Assembly (NCBI GenBank): GCA_019166125.1
Contig: JAHTBO010000010.1
Location: 62,001 to 126,000 of the forward strand
Source: Alcaligenaceae bacterium CGII-47
Lineage (GTDB): Bacteria; Pseudomonadota; Gammaproteobacteria; Burkholderiales; Burkholderiaceae_B
Direction: 5' to 3'
Length of the DNA stretch: 64,000 nucleotides
The notes under the pieces are model-generated. The model saw only the letters and a program-made list of their open reading frames with translations. It searched no databases and was not told where the DNA came from. Positions 44,505 to 53,692 of this stretch are shown one piece after another (position 1 is the first letter of the stretch; every line of letters starts with the position of its first letter). Made by a program: the position numbers and the translations under genes.

Positions 44505-45665
44505 TTAGCGCAGTGCCTGGACATCAGAAGGTTGTACGACCGGATCAGCACCCTTGCCTGCATTGTCCCATGCATGACGCGTATAGGTGATGACTGCAGC
44601 GATCTGGGTGTCGCTTAACTGATCACGAAACGCTGCCATCGCCGTGCCTGGATGGCCATTAAGGACGGTCTCGATCTGACCCTTCATGGGTGCCAGTACG
44701 AATGCGGTACTGCCGTTTAGCGCAGGGAAGGTGCCCGGTATGCCCTGGCCCTCGGCCTGGTGACAGGCGACACAGGTCGTGGTGTAGACTTCCTTGCCCT
44801 GGGCGACGAGTTCCTCGGTCGACCACTTCTTGTTTGGGTCCTCGGCGGCCACAGACTTAGTGGATTGCTGCTTCGCGGTCCATGCAGCGTAATCCTCTGC
44901 CGAGACGACCTTTACAACGATAGGCATATAAGCGTGGTCCTTACCGCACAGTTCGGCGCATTGGCCGCGGTAGGTACCGATCTTTTCGGCGCGGAACCAG
45001 GCGTCGCGCAAAAAGCCCGGGACAGCGTCTTGTTTCACGCCAAAGTCAGGCACCATCCACGAGTGGATGACGTCAGCGGCAGTCACGACGACACGAACTT
45101 TTTTGTTGACGGGGACCACCAGAGGGTTATCGACCTCCATGAGGTAGGTATCGCTGCGCGGTGCACGGCCCTCGATCTCGTCGCGTGGCGTGGACAAGGT
45201 CGAGAGGAACTCGACGCCGGCGGCCGGGCCGTCGATGTATTCATATCCCCAGCGCCATTGATAGCCGGTCGCCTTGATCGTCATGTCGGCACTGCTGGTG
45301 TCCTTCATGGCGACCACCGTACGGGTCGTCGGAATGGCCATGCCGATAATGATCAGGAACGGAATGATCGTCCAGGTCAGCTCGACACCCAGGTGCTCGT
45401 CAAACTTTGCAGGCGTCACGCCGCGGGACTTGCGGTGCATGATGATGGAATAGAGCATGACGCCAAAGACGCCAATAAAGATCACCGTACAGATGATCAT
45501 GATCATCCAGTGCAGATCATAGATTTCGCGTGCGATCTGCGTGACCCCCACGGGGAGGTTTAGCTGGTTGACTGCTGGCCCCCCCGGCATGTCCTTGACC
45601 TGAGCACTGGCAAACCCTGCACTAAGCAGCGCGCCCACGCCAAGCAACCCTCTCACCTTCTTCAT
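44505..45665 (-). CDS. ctaC: Cytochrome c oxidase subunit II with fused cytochrome c domain (caa3 type)
   Basis: A 386-residue subunit II. It has a signal peptide, two membrane helices (about 53-75 and 95-115) and a CuA domain with ligands in VIHSWMVPDFG and GQCAELCGKDHAYMP (about 225-239). A C-terminal cytochrome c domain has heme site CVACH (about 297-301). The fusion makes this a caa3-type enzyme that takes electrons directly through its own heme c. It heads the cox operon. An FNR-like box is upstream. Confidence 0.96.
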   Translation of the reverse strand: MKKVRGLLGVGALLSAGFASAQVKDMPGGPAVNQLNLPVGVTQIAREIYDLHWMIMIICTVIFIGVFGVMLYSIIMHRKSRGVTPAKFDEHLGVELTWTIIPFLIIIGMAIPTTRTVVAMKDTSSADMTIKATGYQWRWGYEYIDGPAAGVEFLSTLSTPRDEIEGRAPRSDTYLMEVDNPLVVPVNKKVRVVVTAADVIHSWMVPDFGVKQDAVPGFLRDAWFRAEKIGTYRGQCAELCGKDHAYMPIVVKVVSAEDYAAWTAKQQSTKSVAAEDPNKKWSTEELVAQGKEVYTTTCVACHQAEGQGIPGTFPALNGSTAFVLAPMKGQIETVLNGHPGTAMAAFRDQLSDTQIAAVITYTRHAWDNAGKGADPVVQPSDVQALR

Positions 45666-45701
45666 GCTGACCTCGAATCGTGGTGTGTTCGTGCGGCGTT
45701 T

Positions 45702-45715
45702 TTGACCTTAATCAA
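45702..45715. promoter_or_regulatory. FNR/ANR-like box upstream of coxB
   Basis: TTGAC-CTTA-ATCAA matches nine of ten positions of the FNR consensus TTGAT-N4-ATCAA. It lies about 40 bases before the coxB ATG (reverse strand), a position suited to repression of this high-oxygen oxidase when oxygen falls. Confidence 0.4.
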
Positions 45716-45929
45716 GCATCTTGAATAAGGCATCACGTCACCGACACAATTATTGGATCGCAGGCATTAAAATGAAAGCCCATTGCTGTTGCCTGCGACA
45801 ATTCCCTAGTGCGGAATGCGGGAATTATAACGAAGCCTTGCAGCTTGTGCGGGATTGCCCATGATCTCACGCATGGTTTTCTTTCGGGGTTTCCACTAGT
45901 AGTCAGATTGCTTACACTACAATTGCCCG

Positions 45930-46775
45930 ATGGATGCCCGATCTGCTCTGCCCACCGTCACTGAACTTAACGCCCGAATTAGCGGGCTGGTGCGTCGCGC
46001 ACAGCAATTGCCGCCGCCCGGCGCTCGGCCGCTGACTGTGGCAACGCGCGTGGCAGGTTGGGTGACCGCCCAGGCGACTGATCTGATCGCCACACTTCCC
46101 GGTGTGCATGTCGAATACGAGGCCGTACACCTTGGTGCCGTCCCAAGTCAGCGCTTGACGCTTAATGCCGTTCTCGAAAATATTGCCGTGACGCTGCGCG
46201 ATGCGGGTGTGTTGCGTAGTTGGCGCGACGAGCTGCTTGATGTGATGGGTGAAGGTCGTCTACTCGGCCGTATCGAGCGCGCCGCTGTGCGTCCCCTGGG
46301 GATGCTCACGCAGGCGGTGCATCTAAATGCATGGTCGCCCGATGGGCGCTTGTGGATCGCACGTCGCGCTCTCGATAAATCCACAGGCCCGGGGATGTGG
46401 GATACGTTGGCGGGGGGGCTGGCGGGGGCAGGCGAGGATCTAGAGACCGCCTTGCTGCGCGAGAGCCACGAAGAGGCCGGCTTATTGGCTGTGGATCTGG
46501 CGGCGCATCAGCCCTTGCGTACCGTGTTGCGCATGCACCGACGCCTGCCCGAAGGGTATCAAGTCGAGAACCTGCTGCTGTGTGATTGCGTGCTGGATGC
46601 GGCTGCCACACCGACCAATCTGGATGGCGAAGTCACCGAGATTCGCTGCGTTCCTATCGCGGAGCTCTGGGAAATGTTGTGCCAAGGGCGCTTTACCCTG
46701 GAGGCTGATCTGGCTATTTTGGATAGCCTCAGGTTACGTGCGGCTGGCGTGTGCGCACCGCCACCCGTAGAATGA
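45930..46775 (+). CDS. Nudix hydrolase (DUF4743-Nudix type)
   Basis: A 281-residue protein with an N-terminal DUF4743-like region and a Nudix domain (about 128-265). The Nudix box GGLAGAGEDLETALLRESHEEAGL fits GX5EX7REUXEEXGU exactly (about 160-182). This architecture resembles thiamine-pyrophosphokinase-linked Nudix proteins, which may clean up damaged cofactors. Divergent from coxB; phaM follows 30 bases later. Confidence 0.85.
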   Translation: MDARSALPTVTELNARISGLVRRAQQLPPPGARPLTVATRVAGWVTAQATDLIATLPGVHVEYEAVHLGAVPSQRLTLNAVLENIAVTLRDAGVLRSWRDELLDVMGEGRLLGRIERAAVRPLGMLTQAVHLNAWSPDGRLWIARRALDKSTGPGMWDTLAGGLAGAGEDLETALLRESHEEAGLLAVDLAAHQPLRTVLRMHRRLPEGYQVENLLLCDCVLDAAATPTNLDGEVTEIRCVPIAELWEMLCQGRFTLEADLAILDSLRLRAAGVCAPPPVE

Positions 46776-46805
46776 AGGTTCCTATCCTGAATCGGAGACA
46801 GCATC

Positions 46806-47504
46806 ATGACGACAGAACAATCCAACCCGTTTGTGTTGCCAGGCTTTGGCCAAAGCGGCGAGACCGCACAGAATCCCGTTTTGGCCGGCATGGAGATGAT
46901 GCGTAAGGCCTGGCAAGGCATGGCCGGTGCGGGGGTGGGCGGCTTCGAGTCCGCAGGCCTATCCATTATGTCTATTGAAGACCTAGAACGGCGCATCAGC
47001 GAGCTACAGACTGTCGAGAGCTGGCTGCGCCTGAACCTATCGATGCTCAGTAATACCATTCAGGGCCTAGAGATCCAGCGCTCTACCATGACGACCTTAC
47101 GATCCTTCGCCGCGCAGGGCATGCCCCAGGGGTTTGGCGCGGCCCAGGCCGCGCCTGCTGTCTCTGCCGCCGCACCTGCTGCCTCTGCCGCCCCGTCTAC
47201 ATCGGACAGTGCGGCAGATACGCAGCCTTATGCGCAGGCCGCCGGAGACTGGTGGAATCTGGTGCAGGAACAGTTCCAGAATCTGGCCGCTGCCACAGCG
47301 GCGAGCTTGCAAACTGCCTCGGACGAGGCCATCGCAGCCACCGCCACGCCTAAATCCGCCTCTGCGACGAAGTCGGCTGCTAAATCCGCCTCCAAATCCG
47401 CCAGCAAATCAAGCGCTAAGTCCGGATCCAGGGCGACCACCAAATCCGCCGCCGGCGCCACCAAAAAGGCCGCCCCCAAGCGCACCACGCAGCGGTCAAG
47501 CTGA
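46806..47504 (+). CDS. phaM: PhaM-type polyhydroxyalkanoate granule regulatory protein
   Basis: A 232-residue PhaM homologue. In Cupriavidus PhaM activates PHA synthase and tethers granules to the nucleoid. The conserved helical part is SIEDLERRISELQTVESWL (about 59-77) and following. The C-terminal 60 residues are histone-H1-like repeats of Lys, Ala and Ser (KSAAKSASKSASKSSAKSG) that would bind DNA. Suggests the host makes PHA granules. No phaC lies in the window. Confidence 0.85.
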   Translation: MTTEQSNPFVLPGFGQSGETAQNPVLAGMEMMRKAWQGMAGAGVGGFESAGLSIMSIEDLERRISELQTVESWLRLNLSMLSNTIQGLEIQRSTMTTLRSFAAQGMPQGFGAAQAAPAVSAAAPAASAAPSTSDSAADTQPYAQAAGDWWNLVQEQFQNLAAATAASLQTASDEAIAATATPKSASATKSAAKSASKSASKSSAKSGSRATTKSAAGATKKAAPKRTTQRSS

Positions 47505-47558
47505 CGCCGCGTTCGCATTCCTCCCAACGTTTAATTCCTTGCTTCATTACGACCATTT

Positions 47559-48926
47559 ATGCTGAACATCATCATCCTGGCTGCCGGACTGGGTAAGCGC
47601 ATGCAGTCCGACTTACCTAAGGTCCTGCACCCGATCGCTGGACGCCCGATGCTGGCGCATGTCCTGGATAATGCCCGATGCCTGAATCCTGATCGCATCA
47701 TTGTTGTGGTGGGCCATGGCGCGGACCGTGTTCAGACGATGTTTGCCGGGCAGGATTTACATTTTGCCCTGCAACAGCCTCAGCAGGGAACGGGTCATGC
47801 GGTGATGCAGGCCCTGCCACTTGTGCTAGAGGGCGATGCGCAGGATGCCTGCCTGGTGCTCTACGGCGATGTGCCCCTGGTTCAGGGGGATACGCTTGCC
47901 CGGCTGCTTCAGGCCCGGCAAACCGGCTTGGCTTTGTTGACCGAGACGCTGGCCGACCCCAGCGGCTATGGCCGGATTGTGCGCGATGATGCCGGCCAGA
48001 TCCTGCGTATCGTCGAACATAAGGACGCGAGCGCGGCGCAGCAGGCTATTTGCGAGGTCAATACTGGCATCCTGGCGGCGCCGACCCAGGCGCTACGCCA
48101 GTGGTTGGGCCGTATCAATAATCAGAATGCCCAGGGTGAATACTATTTGACTGATATTGTCGGGCTGGCCGTCGAGGATCAGATCGCCGTGCATCATACA
48201 CAGCCGAGTGCCGCCTGGGAGACCCTAGGCGTCAATAGTCGTGCCCAGCAGGCCCAGCTCGAGCGGATCTGGCAGGCAGAGCAGGCGCGCCGCCAGCTTG
48301 ATTTGGGCGTGACCTTGGCGGACCCGGCACGCTTTGATTTGCGCGGTACGCTGCATTGCGCACGCGATGTATGGATCGACGTCGGGTGCCTATTTGAAGG
48401 CGAGGTGCGTTTGGGCGAGGGGGTGCGCATCGGGCCGCATTGCGTCTTGCGGGATGTGACGATTGGTGCGGGCACGCACGTCGAGGCCTTCAGCCACCTC
48501 CAAGAAGCGCGGGTGGCCGAGGACGCGCGCATCGGGCCCTATGCGCGCTTGCGCCCGGGTGCGGACATCGGCGCCCAGGCGCACGTCGGCAACTTTGTCG
48601 AAATCAAAAAGACCCAATTAGGCGCAGGCTCCAAGGCCAATCACCTGAGCTACCTGGGCGATGCCATCATTGGCAAGCGCGTGAATATTGGCGCAGGGAC
48701 CATTACCTGTAACTACGATGGGGTGAACAAATTTCAGACCGTAATCGAGGACGAGGTATTTATCGGTTCGGATACCCAGTTGGTCGCACCGGTGCGCGTG
48801 GGTCGGGGGGCGACAATCGGTGCCGGCACGACACTTACGCATGATGCACCCGAGCACACCCTGACCTTATCGCGGGCCCCTCAGACCACGCGCCAAGGCT
48901 GGCGGCATCCGACCAAGCGATCTTGA
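47559..48926 (+). CDS. glmU: Bifunctional GlmU (GlcN-1-P acetyltransferase / GlcNAc-1-P uridyltransferase)
   Basis: A 455-residue enzyme that makes UDP-GlcNAc for peptidoglycan and LPS. The N-terminal nucleotidyltransferase begins [20 protein letters not shown] (about 4-23) with [11 protein letters not shown]. The C-terminal left-handed beta-helix has hexapeptide repeats and the acetyltransferase stretch [20 protein letters not shown] (about 347-366), plus [14 protein letters not shown]. Its stop overlaps the next gene's TTG start. Confidence 0.97.
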   Translation: MLNIIILAAGLGKRMQSDLPKVLHPIAGRPMLAHVLDNARCLNPDRIIVVVGHGADRVQTMFAGQDLHFALQQPQQGTGHAVMQALPLVLEGDAQDACLVLYGDVPLVQGDTLARLLQARQTGLALLTETLADPSGYGRIVRDDAGQILRIVEHKDASAAQQAICEVNTGILAAPTQALRQWLGRINNQNAQGEYYLTDIVGLAVEDQIAVHHTQPSAAWETLGVNSRAQQAQLERIWQAEQARRQLDLGVTLADPARFDLRGTLHCARDVWIDVGCLFEGEVRLGEGVRIGPHCVLRDVTIGAGTHVEAFSHLQEARVAEDARIGPYARLRPGADIGAQAHVGNFVEIKKTQLGAGSKANHLSYLGDAIIGKRVNIGAGTITCNYDGVNKFQTVIEDEVFIGSDTQLVAPVRVGRGATIGAGTTLTHDAPEHTLTLSRAPQTTRQGWRHPTKRS

Positions 48927-50017
48927 ACCAGACAAGCCTTCGGGCAACACAGACGCCCTTGCGCATTCTCCAGATTAATCTAGAGCGTGGCTGGCGTGGC
49001 GGTGAACGCCAGACCCTGCTGTGCATGCAGGGCTATCGCGCGGCGGGCCATGAGGTCTGCCTGCTGGCGCGTCGTCGCGGGGCATTGGCGCAGGCGGCAC
49101 AGGAAGCGGGGTTTACTGTTTATGCCTGCGCGGGCGTCCTCAGCATGGCGTGCTGCCTGCTGCGCCGTGCGCGTGCCTTTGACATTTTGCATGCACAAAC
49201 CGCGCAGGCCATGAGCATTCTGGCCTGGCTGCGTCCCGTATTGCGGGCACGGATCGTGTTCACCCGCCGCACCGCATTCAAACCTAAGAACAAGCCCGCA
49301 CGTCGCCGCTGGAAGTGGTCGCGTGCTGATGCGCTGGTTGCGATCAGTCAGGCGGCGGCCCAGGCACCGCGTGCACTGGGCCTGGTTGTACGGGTGATTC
49401 CTAGCGCCGTGACATGGGTGCGGCCCGCGCCCGAGCGCGTCGAGCAGCTACGTGTGCAGTATGCGTTGGCGGGCCGTAGTGTGTTGATGACTGCCGCAGC
49501 GCTTAGCCCCGAAAAAGATCCAGAGACACTGATTCGGGCAGTCCATCGCTTGCACCTGCAGCGCACCCAGATTGTGTTTCTGCATTGTGGGGCTGACGGG
49601 GCTGCCTCGCAGGCCGCGCGGGCCTTGGTGCGGGCGCTGAATCTAGAGGACGTGTACCTTTTTGTGGGATTCCAGACGCATATCGAGGATGTTTATGCGC
49701 TGGCGCACCTTTATGTATCCAGCTCGCGCTCTGAGGCCCTGGGCACCAGTATTCTGGATGCCTGCCTGCAGGGTGTGCCGGTCGTCGCCACCCGCGTGGG
49801 CGGCCACCTAGAGAGCCTGGCCGATGGGCGCGGTCTGCTGTGCGAGGCGGGGGACGATGAAGAGATGGCGCGCCACATGCTGCGGCTGATCGATCATCCC
49901 GATGTGGCGGCGGCGATGGCAGCGCGGGCGCAGACCTATACGCGTGCTGAATATGACGTGTCGGTAATGGTGGCGCGTTATCTGGCGCTTTATCAAGAGG
50001 TCTTACAGGCGGCGTAG
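48923..50017 (+). CDS. Glycosyltransferase family 4 protein
   Basis: A 364-residue GT-B glycosyltransferase. N-terminal acceptor half: [19 protein letters not shown] (about 15-33). C-terminal nucleotide-sugar half: [17 protein letters not shown] (about 191-207), [34 protein letters not shown] with the GT4 E-x7-E region. It most likely adds a sugar to the LPS core, since glmU precedes and waaC/waaA follow. The sugar and acceptor are not determinable. It overlaps the convergent carbonic anhydrase gene by 15 bases. Confidence 0.85.
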   Translation: MNQTSLRATQTPLRILQINLERGWRGGERQTLLCMQGYRAAGHEVCLLARRRGALAQAAQEAGFTVYACAGVLSMACCLLRRARAFDILHAQTAQAMSILAWLRPVLRARIVFTRRTAFKPKNKPARRRWKWSRADALVAISQAAAQAPRALGLVVRVIPSAVTWVRPAPERVEQLRVQYALAGRSVLMTAAALSPEKDPETLIRAVHRLHLQRTQIVFLHCGADGAASQAARALVRALNLEDVYLFVGFQTHIEDVYALAHLYVSSSRSEALGTSILDACLQGVPVVATRVGGHLESLADGRGLLCEAGDDEEMARHMLRLIDHPDVAAAMAARAQTYTRAEYDVSVMVARYLALYQEVLQAA

Positions 50018-50524
50018 TTCCTTGCGGTAGAGTGCCGCGCGATCACGATAATGCTGCGCGCTGGCCTCTAAGGCCGCGACATCCTCATCACTTAGGGTTC
50101 GCACGACGCGGGCAGGCGCCCCCAGAATCAAAGAGCGTTCAGGGAACACCTTACCTTCTGTGACGACCGCCCCCGCGCCCACTAGGCAATGACGGCCGAT
50201 CACCGCATTATTCAATACGATGGCCTGAATGCCAATCAGTGCGCCATCTTCAATGGTGCAGCCGTGCAGCATTGCCTGGTGGCCGACGGTGACGTTTTTG
50301 CCTACCGTCAGTGGACAGCCCTCATCGACGTGCAAGACACTGTTTTCCTGAATATTCGAGCCCTCGCCGATATGGATGGGTGCATTGTCGGCGCGGATCA
50401 CGACGCCTGGCCATAGACTGGTGCCTGCAGCCAGCGTGGCGGCACCGATAACGGTGGCCTCGGCGGCAATATAGGCAGATGGGTCGATCTGTGGCGTGAG
50501 GTCAGCCAGCGCATAGCAAGGCAT
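50003..50524 (-). CDS. Gamma-carbonic anhydrase family protein
   Basis: A 173-residue left-handed beta-helix protein (YrdA/gamma-CA-like). Hexapeptide repeats run throughout. The three zinc His ligands are in SVLHVDEG, TVGHQAMLHGC (about 67, 84 and 89). C-terminal helix [15 protein letters not shown]. Some members have carbonic anhydrase activity and others do not. The start is ATG 50524; the open frame extends upstream but without homology. Convergent with the GT4 gene. Confidence 0.9.
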   Translation of the reverse strand: MPCYALADLTPQIDPSAYIAAEATVIGAATLAAGTSLWPGVVIRADNAPIHIGEGSNIQENSVLHVDEGCPLTVGKNVTVGHQAMLHGCTIEDGALIGIQAIVLNNAVIGRHCLVGAGAVVTEGKVFPERSLILGAPARVVRTLSDEDVAALEASAQHYRDRAALYRKELRRL

Positions 50525-50647
50525 ATTGATTCCTGAAAATCCAAAGGGATGCGGGCGCGATGTGCGCCCGGATTGAATTAATCGTAGCACAGGCGCCCGG
50601 GGCTCGAGTGCATGATGCGCCGCATCCAGCACGCCTATAATCCTGCC

Positions 50648-51598
50648 ATGAGTATAGATATCCTCATCGTACGAACCTCCTCGCTGGGCGACCTGGTGCA
50701 TATGCTGCCGGCCATCTCGGACATTGCACGGCATGTGCCCGATGCCCGGATTGACTGGATTGTCGAAGAAGGGTTCGCCCAGATTCCGTCCTGGCACCCG
50801 GCGGTGCGTGAGGTGATTCCGGTCGCGCATCGGCGCTGGCGTAAGCACTGGTGGGCGTCGCAGACCCGAGCCGAGCGTGCGGTTTTGCGCGCTGATCTGC
50901 GCGCGCGCCGCTATGATGTGGTGCTTGATATGCAGGCCTTGATGAAATCCGTCTGGCTGGTACGCCAGACCAACGGCAAGCGCCACGGCCTGGATTGGAA
51001 ATCTGCCCGCGAACCGCTGGCGTCCTTGTTTTATCAGGTCAGGCACCGCGTGGATTTTTGGCAGCCTGCCGTGATTCGTCAGCGCACGCTGGCTGCGGCG
51101 GCGTTCGGCTATGCCTACGACGGGCCGCCTGATTTTGGCCTGCACGGCCTGACACAAGGCGTGCAAATCGAGGATGCTGCAGTGATCATGCCCTCAGCCA
51201 GTCGCGACGATAAATTATGGCCTGCCGACCATTGGCAGCGGGTCTTTGACGAGCTGCAATCGCGCGGCCTGGCCCTGCGCCTGCTTGCGGGCAATGAAAC
51301 TGAACGGGCCCGCGGCCAGGCCCTGATTCAGGGGCGCGATGCAGCCGTGGTGTTGCCGCACATGAGCCTGCGTGAAGTCGCGGATCAGCTCGCCCGGGCG
51401 CGCCTGATGGTGGGCCTGGATAGCGGCCTCACACACCTGGGCGCGGGATTGGGGCGGCCAACCATCGGTATCTATAAGGCCTCAACCCCTGTACGTACCC
51501 CGCTTGAAGGTCGAGCCTATACCGCCAGTCTGGGAGAGCGCGGTCAGGCGCCATCGGCGCAGACCGTGCTGGACGCTATCGAGCAGGCCCTGATTTGA
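50648..51598 (+). CDS. waaC: Lipopolysaccharide heptosyltransferase I
   Basis: A 316-residue GT9 enzyme that adds the first heptose to Kdo2-lipid A. Characteristic stretches: IDILIVRTSSLGDLVHMLPAI (about 3-23), DVVLDMQALMKSVWL, MVGLDSGLTHLGAGLGRPTIGIY (about 255-277). ATG 50648 fits the family N-terminus. Its end overlaps waaA by four bases (TTGA). Confidence 0.95.
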   Translation: MSIDILIVRTSSLGDLVHMLPAISDIARHVPDARIDWIVEEGFAQIPSWHPAVREVIPVAHRRWRKHWWASQTRAERAVLRADLRARRYDVVLDMQALMKSVWLVRQTNGKRHGLDWKSAREPLASLFYQVRHRVDFWQPAVIRQRTLAAAAFGYAYDGPPDFGLHGLTQGVQIEDAAVIMPSASRDDKLWPADHWQRVFDELQSRGLALRLLAGNETERARGQALIQGRDAAVVLPHMSLREVADQLARARLMVGLDSGLTHLGAGLGRPTIGIYKASTPVRTPLEGRAYTASLGERGQAPSAQTVLDAIEQALI

Positions 51599-52932
51599 AC
51601 CGCTTCCTCTATACGCTTGTGATTCGCCTACTGACCCCCGGTCTGCTTATCTGGATGGCCTTACGGGCGCGCCGCGCGGGCGGTGACTGGGGGGTGTGCT
51701 CGGGCGAGCGCTTTGCTTGGTACGGGCGCGCTGCGCCGAATCTTGGCGGATCAGATGCTGGGGCGCTGATCTGGATTCATGCGGTCAGCCTGGGCGAGAC
51801 GCGCGCCGCCCAGCCGCTGGTGCGCGCCCTGCTTGATAAGGGACATCGCATCCTGTTCACCCACATGACGGTCACGGGGCGTGACGAAGGCCAACGCGCC
51901 TTTGGCGCAGAAATCGCCCAGGGGCGTGTTGCGCAGGCCTGGCTGCCATATGATTTTCCGGGCGCCGTGCGTCGCTTTCTTGCCTACTATCAGCCGCGTG
52001 CCGGCGTGCTCATCGAGCGCGAAATTTGGCCCAATCTTGTGCATGCTGCCTACTGCGCACAAATCCCGCTCGTGCTCGCCAGTGCGCGGATGTCCGATGC
52101 CGCATTGCGCCAGAGCCTGCGTTCAGGGAGCGTCATGCGCGAGGCCTATGGGCGATTCAGTGGCGTCTATGCGCAGTCCCTGCAGGATGCCCAGCGCCTG
52201 GAGCAGGCCGGTGCCGCTGCCGTGCGGGTCTCGGGTAATTTCAAATTCGATATCCATCTGGATGCAGAGAAAGTGGCACGCGGCAGCGCATTTGCCGCAA
52301 GGCTCGGGCGCAAGGTCATCGCGATTGCGAGTACCCGTGAGGGCGAGGACGCCTTGTTTATCGCGGCGCTACAACACCAGATCAGCCGGGCCCGTGCGCA
52401 GGGCAATGAATTGGTCGAACACGTGTTGTTTTATCTGATCCCGCGCCATCCTGTGCGTTTTGACGAGGCGGCCGCCCAACTGGACGCTGCGGGCCTCGCC
52501 TATGTACGCCGTACCCACTTGTTGGCGCTGGGGGATGACAGCAGCACAGCGCTGCATGCCTGCCAGGATGTCTGTGTACTGTTGGGCGATACCTTGGGCG
52601 AGATGCCCTGGTATTACGCGGGAAGCCAAATTGCAATTGTGGGCGGGAGCTTCGAGCCCTTAGGCGGACAGAACTTTATCGAAGCCAGTGCCCTGGGCGT
52701 TCCGGTGCTGGTGGGCATGCACACCCAGCATTTCGAGCAGGCCGTGTTCGACGCCTCGCAGGCCGGTGCCATCGAGCGTGTCGCCAGCCCCCACGAGGCC
52801 GTGCAGCGGGCCTTGCAATGGCTCGATGACCCCTCGCATCGCACCCGGATGGGCGCAGCGGGCGAGTATTGGGTCCAGCAGCATATGGGCGCTGTCGAGC
52901 GTGTTGTAGATGGTTTGGAGGGGTTGTTGTAA
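51595..52932 (+). CDS. waaA: 3-deoxy-D-manno-octulosonic acid (Kdo) transferase
   Basis: A 445-residue membrane-bound transferase that adds Kdo to lipid IV-A. Motifs are IWIHAVSLGETRAAQPLVRALL (about 59-80), FTHMTVTGRDEGQ, the catalytic Glu region VLIEREIWPN (about 139-148) and GGSFEPLGGQNFIEASALGVPV (about 350-371). TTG start overlapping waaC. Confidence 0.96.
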   Translation: MNRFLYTLVIRLLTPGLLIWMALRARRAGGDWGVCSGERFAWYGRAAPNLGGSDAGALIWIHAVSLGETRAAQPLVRALLDKGHRILFTHMTVTGRDEGQRAFGAEIAQGRVAQAWLPYDFPGAVRRFLAYYQPRAGVLIEREIWPNLVHAAYCAQIPLVLASARMSDAALRQSLRSGSVMREAYGRFSGVYAQSLQDAQRLEQAGAAAVRVSGNFKFDIHLDAEKVARGSAFAARLGRKVIAIASTREGEDALFIAALQHQISRARAQGNELVEHVLFYLIPRHPVRFDEAAAQLDAAGLAYVRRTHLLALGDDSSTALHACQDVCVLLGDTLGEMPWYYAGSQIAIVGGSFEPLGGQNFIEASALGVPVLVGMHTQHFEQAVFDASQAGAIERVASPHEAVQRALQWLDDPSHRTRMGAAGEYWVQQHMGAVERVVDGLEGLL

Positions 52933-52957
52933 CGCGCGCGAAGACTGGGGGTGAGGG

Positions 52958-53248
52958 TTAAGCCAGCCCCATCTCTATTGCCTTTTTTAACGTGTCATTG
53001 ATGCGTGTCTGCCATCCTGGCCCGGCGGCCTTGAAATGCTCCAAGATCGAGGCGTCATAACGAATCGCTGTTTGCACTTTTTTGGGCGCATGCTGCGGCC
53101 CGCGCTCACCGGGCCGACGCAGCTTTTTTTGCAATGCCTCAGGTAGATCGCGTATCCGTATCGCCGTCTTGAACATCTCGTCTGTCCACTCCGGGTTATC
53201 TTCGTCGATCATTTCTGGGTCGGGTTGATTATGCTCGGGCTTTTTCAT
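52958..53248 (-). CDS. brnA: BrnA family antitoxin
   Basis: A 96-residue antitoxin and presumed autorepressor. The N-terminal part is acidic (MIDEDNPEWTDEMFKTA), followed by a ribbon-helix-helix-like C-terminus (VQTAIRYDASILEHFKAAGPGWQTRINDTLKKAIE). BrnA neutralises the BrnT RNase. Start ATG 53248 lies 20 bases inside brnT, so translation is coupled, with the toxin first, as usual for BrnTA. Confidence 0.92.
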   Translation of the reverse strand: MKKPEHNQPDPEMIDEDNPEWTDEMFKTAIRIRDLPEALQKKLRRPGERGPQHAPKKVQTAIRYDASILEHFKAAGPGWQTRINDTLKKAIEMGLA

Positions 53249-53507
53249 AACGGAAAACCTCTCTGGAATTTGCTTTGCGCAGGCTGATAACGCGGATGCC
53301 GCTTGGGATTTCCTTGAAGACCAGGACGTGCAAACGTTCACGAATCATTCCGATGGCTGAGTAGCGGATCTCACCGTAATCTCGCCGCGTGTCTTGACTG
53401 ATATACGCTGATTCAAAATCAAATTGGGCCGCCAGCGCAAATGGAAACCTCCGCTTCACTGAGTTCTGCGCTGATTTAATAGGGTCGTATTCAATTTTTA
53501 TATTCAT
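53229..53507 (-). CDS. brnT: BrnT family ribonuclease toxin
   Basis: A 92-residue RelE-like toxin. Family pattern: IEYDPIKSAQNSVKRRFPFALAAQF (about 5-29), DYGEIRYSAIGMIRERLHVLVFKE (about 43-66) and VISLRKANSREVFRYEKA (about 73-90), which holds the catalytic Arg/Lys cluster. It cleaves RNA when BrnA is lost. A palindrome covers its start region. Intact length suggests a working pair. Confidence 0.93.
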   Translation of the reverse strand: MNIKIEYDPIKSAQNSVKRRFPFALAAQFDFESAYISQDTRRDYGEIRYSAIGMIRERLHVLVFKEIPSGIRVISLRKANSREVFRYEKARA

Positions 53508-53528
53508 TTTATTGTATATGCAATAAAA
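53507..53528. promoter_or_regulatory. Palindromic operator candidate for brnTA
   Basis: TTTTATTG (53507-53514) and CAATAAAA (53521-53528) form a perfect 8-bp inverted repeat around TATATG. On the brnT strand it covers a TATACA -10-like sequence and reaches the ATG. BrnA proteins are known to repress their own promoter, so this is a likely binding site. Confidence 0.6.
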
Positions 53529-53692
53529 GCAAGACGCAAATATTATCTTGTCGTTGAAAATTCCTGCTATCGGTCCTGCGGGAGATCAGTGCGCCTACAT
53601 AAGCCGATGTATATCAAGGCATCTTTCTATTTTCTCCGTTAGAACTGCGATTGGTCACATTTTGTGACTTATCTATCTATCGGAGAAACACG

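Noticed and set aside
47340-47490. Short tandem repeats at the phaM end as a CRISPR or minisatellite
   Set aside because: They encode the Lys/Ala/Ser-rich tail normal for PhaM; no regular repeat-spacer structure.
50525-51166. N-terminal extension of the gamma-carbonic anhydrase frame
   Set aside because: The family fold begins at ATG 50524; the upstream part is antisense to waaC and shows no homology.
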